Shown in pieces: positions 15,465-22,685 of a stretch of DNA of 22,685 nucleotides. Origin of the DNA: CAZGRP01 sp964527995. GTDB lineage: Bacteria > Zhuqueibacterota > Zhuqueibacteria > Oceanimicrobiales > CAZGRP01. The notes beneath the pieces are model-generated. The model did not search any database, was not told the origin of the DNA, and saw nothing but the letters and a program-made list of their open reading frames with translations. The translations under genes were made by a program, and so were the position numbers. Within the stretch, counting starts at the first letter, position 1. The number at the start of each line of letters is the position of its first letter. The stretch covers positions 1-22,685 of the forward strand of contig CAZGRP010000062.1 in the NCBI GenBank assembly GCA_964527995.1, written 5' to 3'.

Positions 15465-18400
15465 ATGAACCTGACCCAAACCTCTCTTCGCCGGCCGATT
15501 ACGACGCTGATGGTGTTTCTGTGCTTCGTTGTCATCGGTGTGATTTCGACAAGGCTCGTGCCGCTCGAGTTCATGCCGGAGATCGATGAGCCGGACATCA
15601 ACATCTCGATCCCATATCCAGGGGCGACGCCGGAAGAGGTGGAGCGGCAGATCACCCGTCCGGCCGAGGAGGTGCTGGCCACGATCAGCGGCATCAAGCG
15701 GATGGTGTCCAACTCCGGCGAGAACGGTGCGAACATCGAGATGGTGTTCGACTGGGGTGAGGATACAGACATCAAGGCCCTGGAGGCCAAGGAGAAACTT
15801 GACGGCATCCGGAACCAATTGCCCGCCGATGTCCGTCGCATCTACGTCCGCCAGCAATCCTCCTCCGACTGGCAATTGCTGACCCTGCGCATCTCCAGCA
15901 ACCGCGATCTTTCCAACGCCTACGACATGCTCGACCGAAACCTCAAACGCAGGATCGAGCGCATCGACGGCGTGTCGAAGGTCGATCTCTACGGGGTCGA
16001 TAAGAAGGAGATTCGCATCCAGTTGCGCGTCGACCGCATCGCCGCCCACCATGTGGACCTGGAGCGGCTCCTTGAGATTCTCCGGCGAAGCAACTTCTCG
16101 GTGACCGCCGGGCGCATTACCGACGCACGCCGCCGCTTCGTGGTGCGGCCGATGGGCCAGGTCACTTCGATCGAGGCCTTGGGCGCCCTCGTGGTCGGTG
16201 ACAACAACCTGCGGCTGCGCGACATCGCCCGAATCACCTACAGCCATCCGGAGCGCGATTACGGCAGACATCTCGACCGGCGATACGCCATCGGGCTCGA
16301 TGTTTTCAAGGAGTCGGGTGCCAACTCGGTAGATGTGGCAAGGCGCGTCATGGCCGAGATCGACAAGATCAGCAGGACACCGGAGATGCAGGGGATCAGC
16401 CTCTTTGTCATGGAAAACCAGGCGGAGGGGATCGTCAGCTCTCTGGATGAGTTGCTCAATTCGGGACTGCTGGGCGGCGCCCTGGCGATCCTGGTGCTCT
16501 ACTTTTTCCTGCGCCGCATCGTGACCACCCTGATCGTCGCCCTGGCCGTTCCTTTTTCGCTGCTGGTGACCATGGCCTTCCTCTTCTTTCTTGGCATGTC
16601 GCTCAACATTCTGACGATGATGGGGCTGATGCTCGCCATCGGCATGCTGGTAGACAACGCCGTGGTAGTGACCGAAAGCATCTATCGTCACCACCAGCTC
16701 GAGGCCGACAAGGCCAAGGCCACGCTCACAGGCGTGCGGGAAGTCGCCCTGGCGGTGACCGCCGGCACCCTGACGACCGCCATCGTCTTCCTGCCCGCCA
16801 TCGTCAGCCCGAAGGACGAGATCTCCATCTACATGAAGCATGTCTCGACCACCATCATCATTGCCCTTGGTGCCTCGCTCTTGATCGCCCAGACAGTCGT
16901 GCCGTTACTGGCCTCGAAGATCCGGTTCGGCGCCGCGCGCGAGAAGCCGACTCTGATCGACGGTCTGATCGAACGTTACAGTAGTCTCCTGAAATGGACG
17001 CTGGAGCACCGCAGGGCGACCGTGGCCATCATCGTGCTGATCCTGGCCAGTGTGGCCGTTCCCATCTCTTTCGTCAAGACCGACATGTTTCCCAGGCAGG
17101 AGCGCCGCCGCCTGCGGCTGTTCTACCATCTCGACAAAGCCTACTCTCTGGAGAAGGTCGAGGCTGCGGTGGATGTGATCGAAGAGTATCTTTTCGCCCA
17201 CAAGGACGAATTCGAGATCAAGTCGGTGTACAGCTACTACCAGACGGATTTTGCCAGCTCGACCATCTTGCTGACCGATGAGGATCAGGCGAAGAAATCG
17301 GTTGCGGAGATCCGCGACGCGATTCGTGCACGTCTTCCCAAGATCGCCATCGCCCGGCCGTCGTTCGACTGGCGTACTCCGGGAGCCGGCTCGGAAGGCG
17401 TGCGACTCACGCTGGTCGGTCAGTCGAGCGAGCAGTTGGTGGACGTGTCACGGCGGGTGGCCTGGGCACTCGGCCGCCTCGCCGGATTCAAGGATGTTCG
17501 GTCCGAAGCGGAAGTGGGTCATCAGGAGGTGCACGTAGTTGTGAATCGCGAGCGGGCGCGGCAATTCGGCTTCAACACCGCCGAGATCGCCAACACCATC
17601 GCCGCAGCCATGCGCGGCCAGGATCTGCCTGCGTTCCGTAGCGCCGGAGGGGAGATCGATATGCGTGTCGCCTTCCGGGACAAGGACAAACAGACCCTGG
17701 AGCAACTCCGGGATCTGCCTCTGATGATGGACGGCAGCCGCCAGATCAAGCTGGCCTCGCTGGCTGATTTTCGGGTCCGCCGGGGGCCTCAGAGGATTCA
17801 CCACGAGGACCGGAAGACCGTAATCGGTGTCACGGCCAACCTGGACGGGCTGACGCGCGGCGAAGCAAAGGAGAAGATTCGCCGGCTGATGAAGCAGTTC
17901 GACCTTCCGCAGGGTGTCTCCTGGAGCTTTGGCCGCAGTTTCCAGCGCGAGGATGAGACCGGCAAGATCATGATGGTGAACACTCTACTGGCTCTGGCTC
18001 TCATCTATCTTGTGATGGCAGCTTTGTTCGAGTCCCTGATTTTTCCGGCGGCGATCTGGTCGTCGATTCTGTTTGCCATCATCGGCGTCTGGTGGTTCTT
18101 CATGTTCACTGGCACCATCTTCTCCCTCATGGCGTGGATCGGCGTGCTTATCCTCATCGGCGTGGTGGTGAACAACGGCATTGTGCTGGTGGACCATATC
18201 ACCCACCTGCGCGGCCTGGGCATGTCGCGTACCGACGCCATTCTGCGGGCGGGGCGAGATCGGCTGCGGCCCATCTTGATGACGGCCGGGACGACGGTGC
18301 TCAGCCTGGTTCCGCTGAGCATGGCCACCACCCAAATCGGCGGGGACGGTCCTCCTTATTTTCCCATGGCCAGGGCCATCGTCGGCGGTCTCACCTTCGC

Positions 18401-18497
18401 CACAGCGGTTACGCTGGTCGTTCTGCCGACGATCTATGTCCTGCTCGACGATTTGCGCAACTGGGCCAAGAGAGTGGTACAGCTCGCCAGGGCATGA
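15465..18497 (+). CDS. RND-family efflux permease (second of the pair)
   Basis: 1010 residues, complete. It starts with SLRRPITTLMVFLCFVVIGV and VPLEFMPEIDEPDINISIPY, followed by PGATPEEVERQITRPAEEVL, the usual first helix and porter entry of hydrophobe/amphiphile or uncharacterised RND pumps. Helix 4 has GLMLAIGMLVDNAVVVTESI with D397-N398. The second half has LLALALIYLVMAALFESLIF and GVVVNNGIVLVDHITHLRGL. The protein ends in VVLPTIYVLLDDLRNWAKRV, so its length and both halves look intact. It belongs to a different subfamily from the upstream permease: the sequences diverge beyond the framework motifs, so this is not a recent duplication. It probably acts in the inner membrane with the upstream adaptor, perhaps as a heteromeric pump with the preceding permease (inference). 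Confidence 0.94.
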   Translation: MNLTQTSLRRPITTLMVFLCFVVIGVISTRLVPLEFMPEIDEPDINISIPYPGATPEEVERQITRPAEEVLATISGIKRMVSNSGENGANIEMVFDWGEDTDIKALEAKEKLDGIRNQLPADVRRIYVRQQSSSDWQLLTLRISSNRDLSNAYDMLDRNLKRRIERIDGVSKVDLYGVDKKEIRIQLRVDRIAAHHVDLERLLEILRRSNFSVTAGRITDARRRFVVRPMGQVTSIEALGALVVGDNNLRLRDIARITYSHPERDYGRHLDRRYAIGLDVFKESGANSVDVARRVMAEIDKISRTPEMQGISLFVMENQAEGIVSSLDELLNSGLLGGALAILVLYFFLRRIVTTLIVALAVPFSLLVTMAFLFFLGMSLNILTMMGLMLAIGMLVDNAVVVTESIYRHHQLEADKAKATLTGVREVALAVTAGTLTTAIVFLPAIVSPKDEISIYMKHVSTTIIIALGASLLIAQTVVPLLASKIRFGAAREKPTLIDGLIERYSSLLKWTLEHRRATVAIIVLILASVAVPISFVKTDMFPRQERRRLRLFYHLDKAYSLEKVEAAVDVIEEYLFAHKDEFEIKSVYSYYQTDFASSTILLTDEDQAKKSVAEIRDAIRARLPKIAIARPSFDWRTPGAGSEGVRLTLVGQSSEQLVDVSRRVAWALGRLAGFKDVRSEAEVGHQEVHVVVNRERARQFGFNTAEIANTIAAAMRGQDLPAFRSAGGEIDMRVAFRDKDKQTLEQLRDLPLMMDGSRQIKLASLADFRVRRGPQRIHHEDRKTVIGVTANLDGLTRGEAKEKIRRLMKQFDLPQGVSWSFGRSFQREDETGKIMMVNTLLALALIYLVMAALFESLIFPAAIWSSILFAIIGVWWFFMFTGTIFSLMAWIGVLILIGVVVNNGIVLVDHITHLRGLGMSRTDAILRAGRDRLRPILMTAGTTVLSLVPLSMATTQIGGDGPPYFPMARAIVGGLTFATAVTLVVLPTIYVLLDDLRNWAKRVVQLARA

Positions 18498-18556
18498 CGG
18501 GGGGAGGCGGCAAGAGAGGGCAGGCTGCGAGAGCATCGGCCTCTGGTCCGGTCGGG

Positions 18557-18590
18557 GGCCGCTGTCGTCGGCCTGTTGATTGTATCTTTC
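18557..18590 (+). terminator. Weak candidate terminator after the second RND gene
   Basis: GGCCG (18557-18561) and CGGCC (18569-18573) form a 5-bp GC stem with a 7-base loop, followed by a T-rich but interrupted tail (TGTTGATTGTATCTTT). The stem is short, so termination may be partial. Confidence 0.3.
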
Positions 18591-18621
18591 TGCTTGCGAT
18601 TTCGTAGGGATTTTCGGACAT

Positions 18622-18666
18622 TATAGAATAAACGTGGATTAGAGGGAACCACTATTGGATGGAGGG
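18622..18666 (+). promoter_or_regulatory. -10-like element and ribosome site before the MacA-like adaptor
   Basis: TATAGAAT (18622-18629) stands out in GC-rich surroundings and contains TAGAAT, 5 of 6 to consensus, but no good -35 is found at 16-18 bp. GGAGGG (18661-18666) lies just 2 bp before the ATG at 18669, a short spacing. Together with the weak hairpin upstream, this suggests that the ABC exporter genes start a separate transcript. Confidence 0.3.
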
Positions 18667-18668
18667 TC

Positions 18669-19937
18669 ATGAACTTGAAAAGCAAGAAGTTGTGGATCGG
18701 AACGGCGATCGTGGTGCTCCTGGCCGTTATGGTTGTTGCCAACCTGAAACGGCGGGAGAAGAGCGCCATGAAGGTCGAGGCTCAGAAAGTGGAAGAGCGT
18801 GAGCTACGCGCCGTGGTCTCGGCCTCGGGTAAGATTCGCCCGAAGACATCCGTGAACGTCAGCGCCAACACCAGCGGTAAGGTGGTTAAGCTCGGAGTCG
18901 AGGAGGGTGACTTTGTCCGGCAAGGCCAGTTCCTATTGCAGATCGACCCCACCCCGGCTGTCGCGAACGTGCGCCAGATCCAGGCCAGTCTTGCCGCGGC
19001 CAAGGCCAATCTGGAGTTGGCCAGGGCGAACATGAAGCAGGCCAAGATCGAGCTGGATCGCCAGGAGGCACTCTTCAAGAAGAATCTGACCTCTCAAGAC
19101 CAGGTGCAAAAGGCGCGCACGACCTACGAGGTGCAGAAACTCCAGGCAGATGCAACCCAGCAGGAAATCTCCCGGCTGCAGGCGATGCTGGTCAATGCCC
19201 GCCACGAACTCAACAAGGTCAGCGTCCATGCGGATATCACGGGGGTCATCACAAAGCTCAATATCGAGGAGGGCGAGAACGTTTTTGTGGGCGCCTTCAA
19301 CAACCCCGCGACCATTCTGCTCACCATTGCTGACCTCTCGGTGATCGAGGCCGAGGTCGAGGTGGATGAAACCGACATCGTCAACGTTGCTCTGGGCCAG
19401 AAGGCTGATGTCAAGGTCGATGCCTACCCCGATAGCACGTTCCATGGCGTGGTTACGAAAGTCGGCCACAGTCCGATCTTGAGCAGCGCCGGGCTGGCGC
19501 AGCAGCAGGCCACCAGCTTTGAGGTGATCGTCCAGGTCACAGACAGCATCCCCAATGTTCGTCCCGGGCTGTCGTGCAAAGCCGACATCACCACCGGTTA
19601 CCGCGAGAAGGCCATTGCCGTGCCGATTCAGGCCCTGACATTGCGAAAGCCGTCCGACCTGGAGCCGCTCGAGAGACGCCGCAAGAGATCCGCGACGAGT
19701 GACGCGGAAGCCACCAACGACACGACCAACGAGAAGGAGATCCAGGGCGCCTTCGTCATCAAGGATGGCAAGGTCGAGTTCCACGAGGTGAAGACCGGCA
19801 TCGCCGGCGAGCGATTCTTCGAGGTGCTCTCTGGTCTGAAGCCCGGCGACGAGGTCGTCGTTGGCCCGTTCCGGGCACTACGGCGATTGCGGAATGGCGA
19901 CGCGGTGAAGGTCCAGAAGAAAAGGAAGCGGGAGTAG
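18669..19937 (+). CDS. MacA/HlyD-type periplasmic adaptor of an ABC exporter
   Basis: 422 residues. One N-terminal membrane helix (about 8-26, LWIGTAIVVLLAVMVVANL) leads into a lipoyl half with TSGKVVKLGVEEGDFVRQGQ (about 73-92). A coiled-coil hairpin follows (about 100-190, rich in Ala, Lys and Gln), then the returning lipoyl half (GVITKLNIEEGENVFVG), a beta-barrel (SVIEAEVEVDETDIVNVALG) and the membrane-proximal domain (GLKPGDEVVVGPF). A charged Arg/Ser/Asp/Thr-rich insert at about 335-360 interrupts the last domain. The VDETDI signature in the barrel is typical of adaptors paired with MacB-like permeases rather than RND pumps, which fits the two FtsX-type permeases downstream. The 318-bp gap before them holds only a decayed gene and no ATPase. 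Confidence 0.9.
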   Translation: MNLKSKKLWIGTAIVVLLAVMVVANLKRREKSAMKVEAQKVEERELRAVVSASGKIRPKTSVNVSANTSGKVVKLGVEEGDFVRQGQFLLQIDPTPAVANVRQIQASLAAAKANLELARANMKQAKIELDRQEALFKKNLTSQDQVQKARTTYEVQKLQADATQQEISRLQAMLVNARHELNKVSVHADITGVITKLNIEEGENVFVGAFNNPATILLTIADLSVIEAEVEVDETDIVNVALGQKADVKVDAYPDSTFHGVVTKVGHSPILSSAGLAQQQATSFEVIVQVTDSIPNVRPGLSCKADITTGYREKAIAVPIQALTLRKPSDLEPLERRRKRSATSDAEATNDTTNEKEIQGAFVIKDGKVEFHEVKTGIAGERFFEVLSGLKPGDEVVVGPFRALRRLRNGDAVKVQKKRKRE

Positions 19938-19989
19938 GGCGTGAGGCGTTCAAGCAGCGTATTGCCTGGTCAAGGAAGACGGGTGTGAT

Positions 19990-20177
19990 ATGGATGCATC
20001 AAAGTCAAAGCGAGGAGTGCCGGCTCGGTCAACGAGTGCCTCAGAAGGAGTTGTTCAGAATTACAGAGATTTGAAGGTGTATCAACTGGCGTTCGAATCT
20101 GCCATGCGCATCTTTGCCGCATGCTCAGCAGGATGATGGCGAACCCCGAGAGCTGGTGCACACGAATGAAATCGTGA
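19990..20177 (+). pseudogene. Remnant of a four-helix-bundle (23S rRNA intervening-sequence type) protein gene
   Basis: An ATG frame at 19990-20136 encodes 48 residues ending in NYRDLKVYQLAFESAMRIF, which matches the characteristic opening of the four-helix-bundle/S23 family (SYRDLKVWQLA-type). It then goes out of frame: in another frame, RMLSRMMANPESWC continues to a TGA at 20175-20177 and resembles the family's C-terminal end. The middle helices (roughly 60-70 residues) are missing, so an internal deletion with frame change is the simplest explanation. Intact members are about 110-130 residues and often stand alone in intergenic regions. The remnant sits between the MacA-like adaptor and the permeases, flanked by GCGT/ACGC heptamer repeats. 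Family assignment is by eye and a functional product is unlikely. Confidence 0.65.
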
Positions 20178-20195
20178 GTTAGGGCAAGGCGCCCG

Positions 20196-20237
20196 ACGCT
20201 CAACGCTTTACGCTCCACGCGTCACGAAGCACGCTCT
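20196..20237 (+). repeat. Six degenerate heptamers beginning ACG
   Basis: The units are ACGCTCA, ACGCTTT, ACGCTCC, ACGCGTC, ACGAAGC and ACGCTCT, consecutive with an exact 7-bp period. Every unit begins with ACG and the remaining bases vary. The tract ends 18 bp before the permease ATG. It belongs to the same structural class as the tracts upstream of the RND genes, though the core sequence differs. Confidence 0.65.
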
Positions 20238-20255
20238 TAACAATTCTGGAAGACC

Positions 20256-21488
20256 ATGCAACTACTCTGGGAAAGCATCCTCATTGCTTTGCGGGCTCTG
20301 TGGGCGAATAAGCTTCGCTCCAGTTTGACCATCCTTTGCGTCGTGATCTCCATCATGTCCATCATCGCCGTCGTGTCGATTCTCGACGGCATGGACTTCT
20401 ATGTGAAGGACAAGATCGCCTCGCAGGGCAGCAACGTGTTCACCGTCCAGCGGGTGAATGAATGGGAGATCCTCACAGACTTCGACAAGTTCCTCAAGTC
20501 GCTCAAGAATCCGGACTTGACACTCGAGGACCTGGAAGCGTTGCGCCGCGGCGTGCAGCAGGCGGAGTTCATCGATGGTAGCTTGAGCCGTCAAGAGCGG
20601 CTCAGCAACGGCCGGCGCTTCGTCGAGGACGTCAATATTCGCGGCCGCACGGAAGAGTACGCGGCGATCGGTGATTATCCACTTGCCCTCGGGCGCCATC
20701 TCAGTCGGATCGACCTGCTGCAGCGCCGCAATGTTTGCGTGTTGGGTTGGGACGTCGCCAACGCCCTTTTCCCCGACATCGATCCGCTCGGAAGGACGGT
20801 CAAGCTTGCCGGCAGGCATTACACGGTCGTCGGTGTATGCGAAAAGAAACCGTCCATTCTGGGTTCCAACCAGAACATCTTTGCCTTCATTCCCATCACG
20901 ACGTTCCTCAAACATTTCGGCTCGCGGCGACGGTCGCTCTCCATTCCTATCCGCACCGCCAGCATGGAGACCTTCAAGATCGCCCAGGAAGAGGCGCGCA
21001 CCGTGATGCGGATTCGCCATAAGCTGAAGCCGGCGCAAGAAGACGACTTTTACATCACCACGTCGGAACAGCTTGTATCATTGTGGGAAAATATCAGTCG
21101 TGCCATCTTTGGCACACTGCTAGGTGTGGTCAGCATCACGCTGATTGTCGGCGGCATCATCATCATGAATGTGATGCTGGTGGCGGTGACCGAACGCACG
21201 CGGGAGATCGGCATCCGTAAGGCCCTGGGTGCGAAGCAGAGGGACATCGCCTACCAGTTCGTCGTTGAGTCGGTGACTTTGACGCTGGTCGGCGGTATCA
21301 TCGGCATCGCGCTCGGTTTCACGGCTGCCAATCTGGTAGCGGCTTTGACGCCGCTGCCCTATCGCGTGGCGGTGTGGTCGATCGTCGTGGCCATGGGCAT
21401 CACTTTTGTCGTCGGATTGTTTTTTGGGGTCTACCCGGCCCGCAAGGCGGCCAAGCTGGATCCCGTGGAGGCGCTGCGATATGAATAG
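20256..21488 (+). CDS. ABC exporter permease, MacB/FtsX type, without ATPase domain
   Basis: 410 residues. A first membrane helix (about 20-42, LRSSLTILCVVISIMSIIAV) is followed by a MacB-like periplasmic domain (about 45-280, with LFPDIDPLGRTVKLAGRHYT at about 170-190). Three C-terminal helices come next: about 285-312 (LLGVVSITLIVGGIIIMNVM), about 335-362 and about 370-395, with the cytoplasmic elbow TREIGIRKALGAKQRDIAYQ. The end, YPARKAAKLDPVEALRYE, is the family's standard C-terminus, so the gene is intact. MacB normally has an N-terminal ATPase domain; here it is absent, so a separate ATPase must be supplied from elsewhere. The stop overlaps the start of the next permease by 8 bp, implying a heterodimeric permease with coupled translation. 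Confidence 0.92.
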   Translation: MQLLWESILIALRALWANKLRSSLTILCVVISIMSIIAVVSILDGMDFYVKDKIASQGSNVFTVQRVNEWEILTDFDKFLKSLKNPDLTLEDLEALRRGVQQAEFIDGSLSRQERLSNGRRFVEDVNIRGRTEEYAAIGDYPLALGRHLSRIDLLQRRNVCVLGWDVANALFPDIDPLGRTVKLAGRHYTVVGVCEKKPSILGSNQNIFAFIPITTFLKHFGSRRRSLSIPIRTASMETFKIAQEEARTVMRIRHKLKPAQEDDFYITTSEQLVSLWENISRAIFGTLLGVVSITLIVGGIIIMNVMLVAVTERTREIGIRKALGAKQRDIAYQFVVESVTLTLVGGIIGIALGFTAANLVAALTPLPYRVAVWSIVVAMGITFVVGLFFGVYPARKAAKLDPVEALRYE

Positions 21489-22685
21489 TCAGGACCGCCG
21501 CGAAAAGATTTGGGCCCAGGTTGTCGAGGCTGTGCGCGAGGCGCTCATCACGCTTCGCAGCCATCGCTTGCGTTCCGGGCTGGTCATCCTGGGGGTGATG
21601 ATCGGTGTGGCCAGCTTGATGGCGATGGTGGCGACGCTGGCTGGCCTGAATCGGTTCATTACGGTGTCGATCAGCGGTGGCGACACGCCGATCCTTGCGC
21701 TGCGGAAGGTCGATTTTCTGGCCGGCGAGGGCAGGAAGGAGTGGGAGAAGCGCAAGAACTTCACGGTCGATGACGCCCGTGCGCTGGAGCAGCTGCCGCA
21801 CGTCGTCGGTGTCGAGATCGAATACGCTCGCAGTGTGGTGGTCAAGTACAAGAAACGCAAGGCGCGGCTGATTCAACTCGCCGGCTCGAACCAGAACCTC
21901 CTCAAGGTGCAGAGCATCAATGTCGCCGACGGCAGGTACTTCACCCAGTTCGAGGAAGAACACCGCCGCAACCTTGCTGTCCTGGGCTCCAAGGCCGCCG
22001 AGTCGCTTTTTCCCGACGAGGACCCCATCGGTAAGCCGATCCGCATCAACGGCAAAGAGTACCGGGTGTGTGGCGTTTTCGAAAACCGAAAGACGATCTT
22101 CGGCGGCTTCAGCGAAAACTTCATGGTGATTCCCTACACCTCTTTCGAGCGTGACTTCCGGTTCCGGTGGCAGGGACCGGAGATCAATGTCATCGTCGAC
22201 GATGTGCGCAACCTCGACGAAGTGAAGGAGAACATGCGCGCGTTGATGCGCATGCGCCGCAAGGTGCCTCTAGGCCAGCCGGACGACTTCGCGATCATTG
22301 CAGCCGAGGCCATTATCGAGTTTACCCAGAACATCACCGACAAGGTGGCGCTGGCACTGGTGGTCCTCTCCTCCATCGCTTTGATGGTTGGCGGCATCGG
22401 AGTGATGGTGATCATGCTGGTGTCGGTGACCGAGCGTACCCGCGAGATCGGCATCCGCAAGTCCGTCGGTGCCACGCGGGCGCAGATTACCTGGCAGTTC
22501 CTGGTGGAGGCGGCGACGCTGTCGGGCATCGGCGGCCTGGTCGGCATCGTGGTCGGCGTCACCCTGGCCGTCATCGTCTCGAAGCTGCTCGGGTTCCCGT
22601 TCATTCTTCCCATTGGGTGGACTCTCTTTGCGGTGGCCATATCAGCGGCTGTGGGGCTGTTTTTCGGTATCTTCCCAGCCCGGAA
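21481..22685 (+). CDS. Second ABC exporter permease, MacB/FtsX type (truncated by window end)
   Basis: The ATG lies inside the last codons of the previous permease (ATGAATAG, 8-bp overlap), with a GGAGG upstream in the preceding coding sequence. The 401 visible residues have a first helix (about 24-48, LRSGLVILGVMIGVASLMAM), a periplasmic domain with LFPDEDPIGKPIRINGKEYR, and then C-terminal helices (ALVVLSSIALMVGGIGVMVI; TREIGIRKSVGATRAQITWQ). The frame runs off the window at FGIFPAR, which normally precedes the last 15 or so residues, so almost the whole protein is seen. It is a diverged paralogue of the first permease. The two probably pair in the inner membrane with the MacA-like adaptor. 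The ATPase gene may lie downstream of the window. Confidence 0.92.
   Translation, partial: MNSQDRREKIWAQVVEAVREALITLRSHRLRSGLVILGVMIGVASLMAMVATLAGLNRFITVSISGGDTPILALRKVDFLAGEGRKEWEKRKNFTVDDARALEQLPHVVGVEIEYARSVVVKYKKRKARLIQLAGSNQNLLKVQSINVADGRYFTQFEEEHRRNLAVLGSKAAESLFPDEDPIGKPIRINGKEYRVCGVFENRKTIFGGFSENFMVIPYTSFERDFRFRWQGPEINVIVDDVRNLDEVKENMRALMRMRRKVPLGQPDDFAIIAAEAIIEFTQNITDKVALALVVLSSIALMVGGIGVMVIMLVSVTERTREIGIRKSVGATRAQITWQFLVEAATLSGIGGLVGIVVGVTLAVIVSKLLGFPFILPIGWTLFAVAISAAVGLFFGIFPAR

Larger units (their letters stand above)
19938..20255. other. 318-bp gap between adaptor and permease genes
   Basis: It contains the four-helix-bundle remnant (19990-20177) and, on each side, short period-7 repeats: two units GCGTGAG and GCGTTCA at 19939-19952, and six ACG-starting units at 20196-20237. 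No ATPase gene or fragment and no clear promoter is seen. GGAAG shortly before the ATG at 20256 is a weak ribosome site. Confidence 0.6.

Noticed and set aside
13856..16841. Other long open frames across the RND genes and the N run (plus strand 13856-15448, minus strand 13707-14831 and 15324-16841)
   Set aside because: They overlap well-recognised RND sequence in other frames, and two of them read through undetermined bases. Their translations are low-complexity Arg/His/Gly-rich or motif-free.

Overview
The window (22,685 bp, high GC, one 100-base run of N at 15344-15443) looks like a draft or metagenome-assembled scaffold of a double-membrane (Gram-negative type) bacterium: it carries RND efflux pumps with periplasmic adaptors, a MacA/MacB-like ABC exporter and a cytoplasmic molybdenum oxidoreductase. 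Seven-base-periodic intergenic repeats and a decayed four-helix-bundle (23S intervening-sequence type) gene would suit an Acidobacteriota-like or deltaproteobacterial-like genome, but the sequence alone does not fix the phylum.

Left part, minus strand, 8159 down to 1: a compact five-gene cluster that is the most unusual content here. In transcription order it encodes (1) a 165-aa small helical protein with an N-terminal hydrophobic segment and a C-terminal glycine/alanine-rich beta-type motif; (2) a 263-aa minimal P-loop NTPase; (3) a 306-aa STAND-like P-loop NTPase that carries the same motif between its Walker A and Walker B strands; (4) a 1309-aa protein with a winged-helix region, a long TPR array and a C-terminal domain resembling the cytoplasmic domain of the flagellar/type III export gate FlhA (FHIPEP family); and (5) a protein of at least 609 aa that reads as two tandem FHIPEP cytoplasmic domains without any membrane region. 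Genes 3 and 4 overlap by ATGA, and genes 4 and 5 are 9 bp apart. The shared motif resembles the logic of bacterial amyloid-signalling (BASS/Bell) NLR-effector pairs, so I infer a STAND-based signalling or defence system in which FHIPEP modules may serve as ring or scaffold parts. No flagellar or secretion genes are nearby.

Centre, 8160-10825: a 314-bp gene-poor gap with a hairpin and a 12-bp palindrome, then a minus-strand DMSO-reductase-family molybdopterin oxidoreductase with a plausible sigma70 promoter, then a 327-bp divergent intergenic region.

Right part, plus strand, 10826-22685: an adaptor protein and two consecutive RND permeases (the first broken at its 3' end by the assembly gap), then a second adaptor of MacA type, a decayed four-helix-bundle gene, and two overlapping MacB/FtsX-type permeases (the second runs off the window). 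No ABC ATPase gene is visible between the adaptor and the permeases, and no outer-membrane factor is present. Three gaps in this part hold degenerate heptamer repeats, one folded into a nested inverted repeat.
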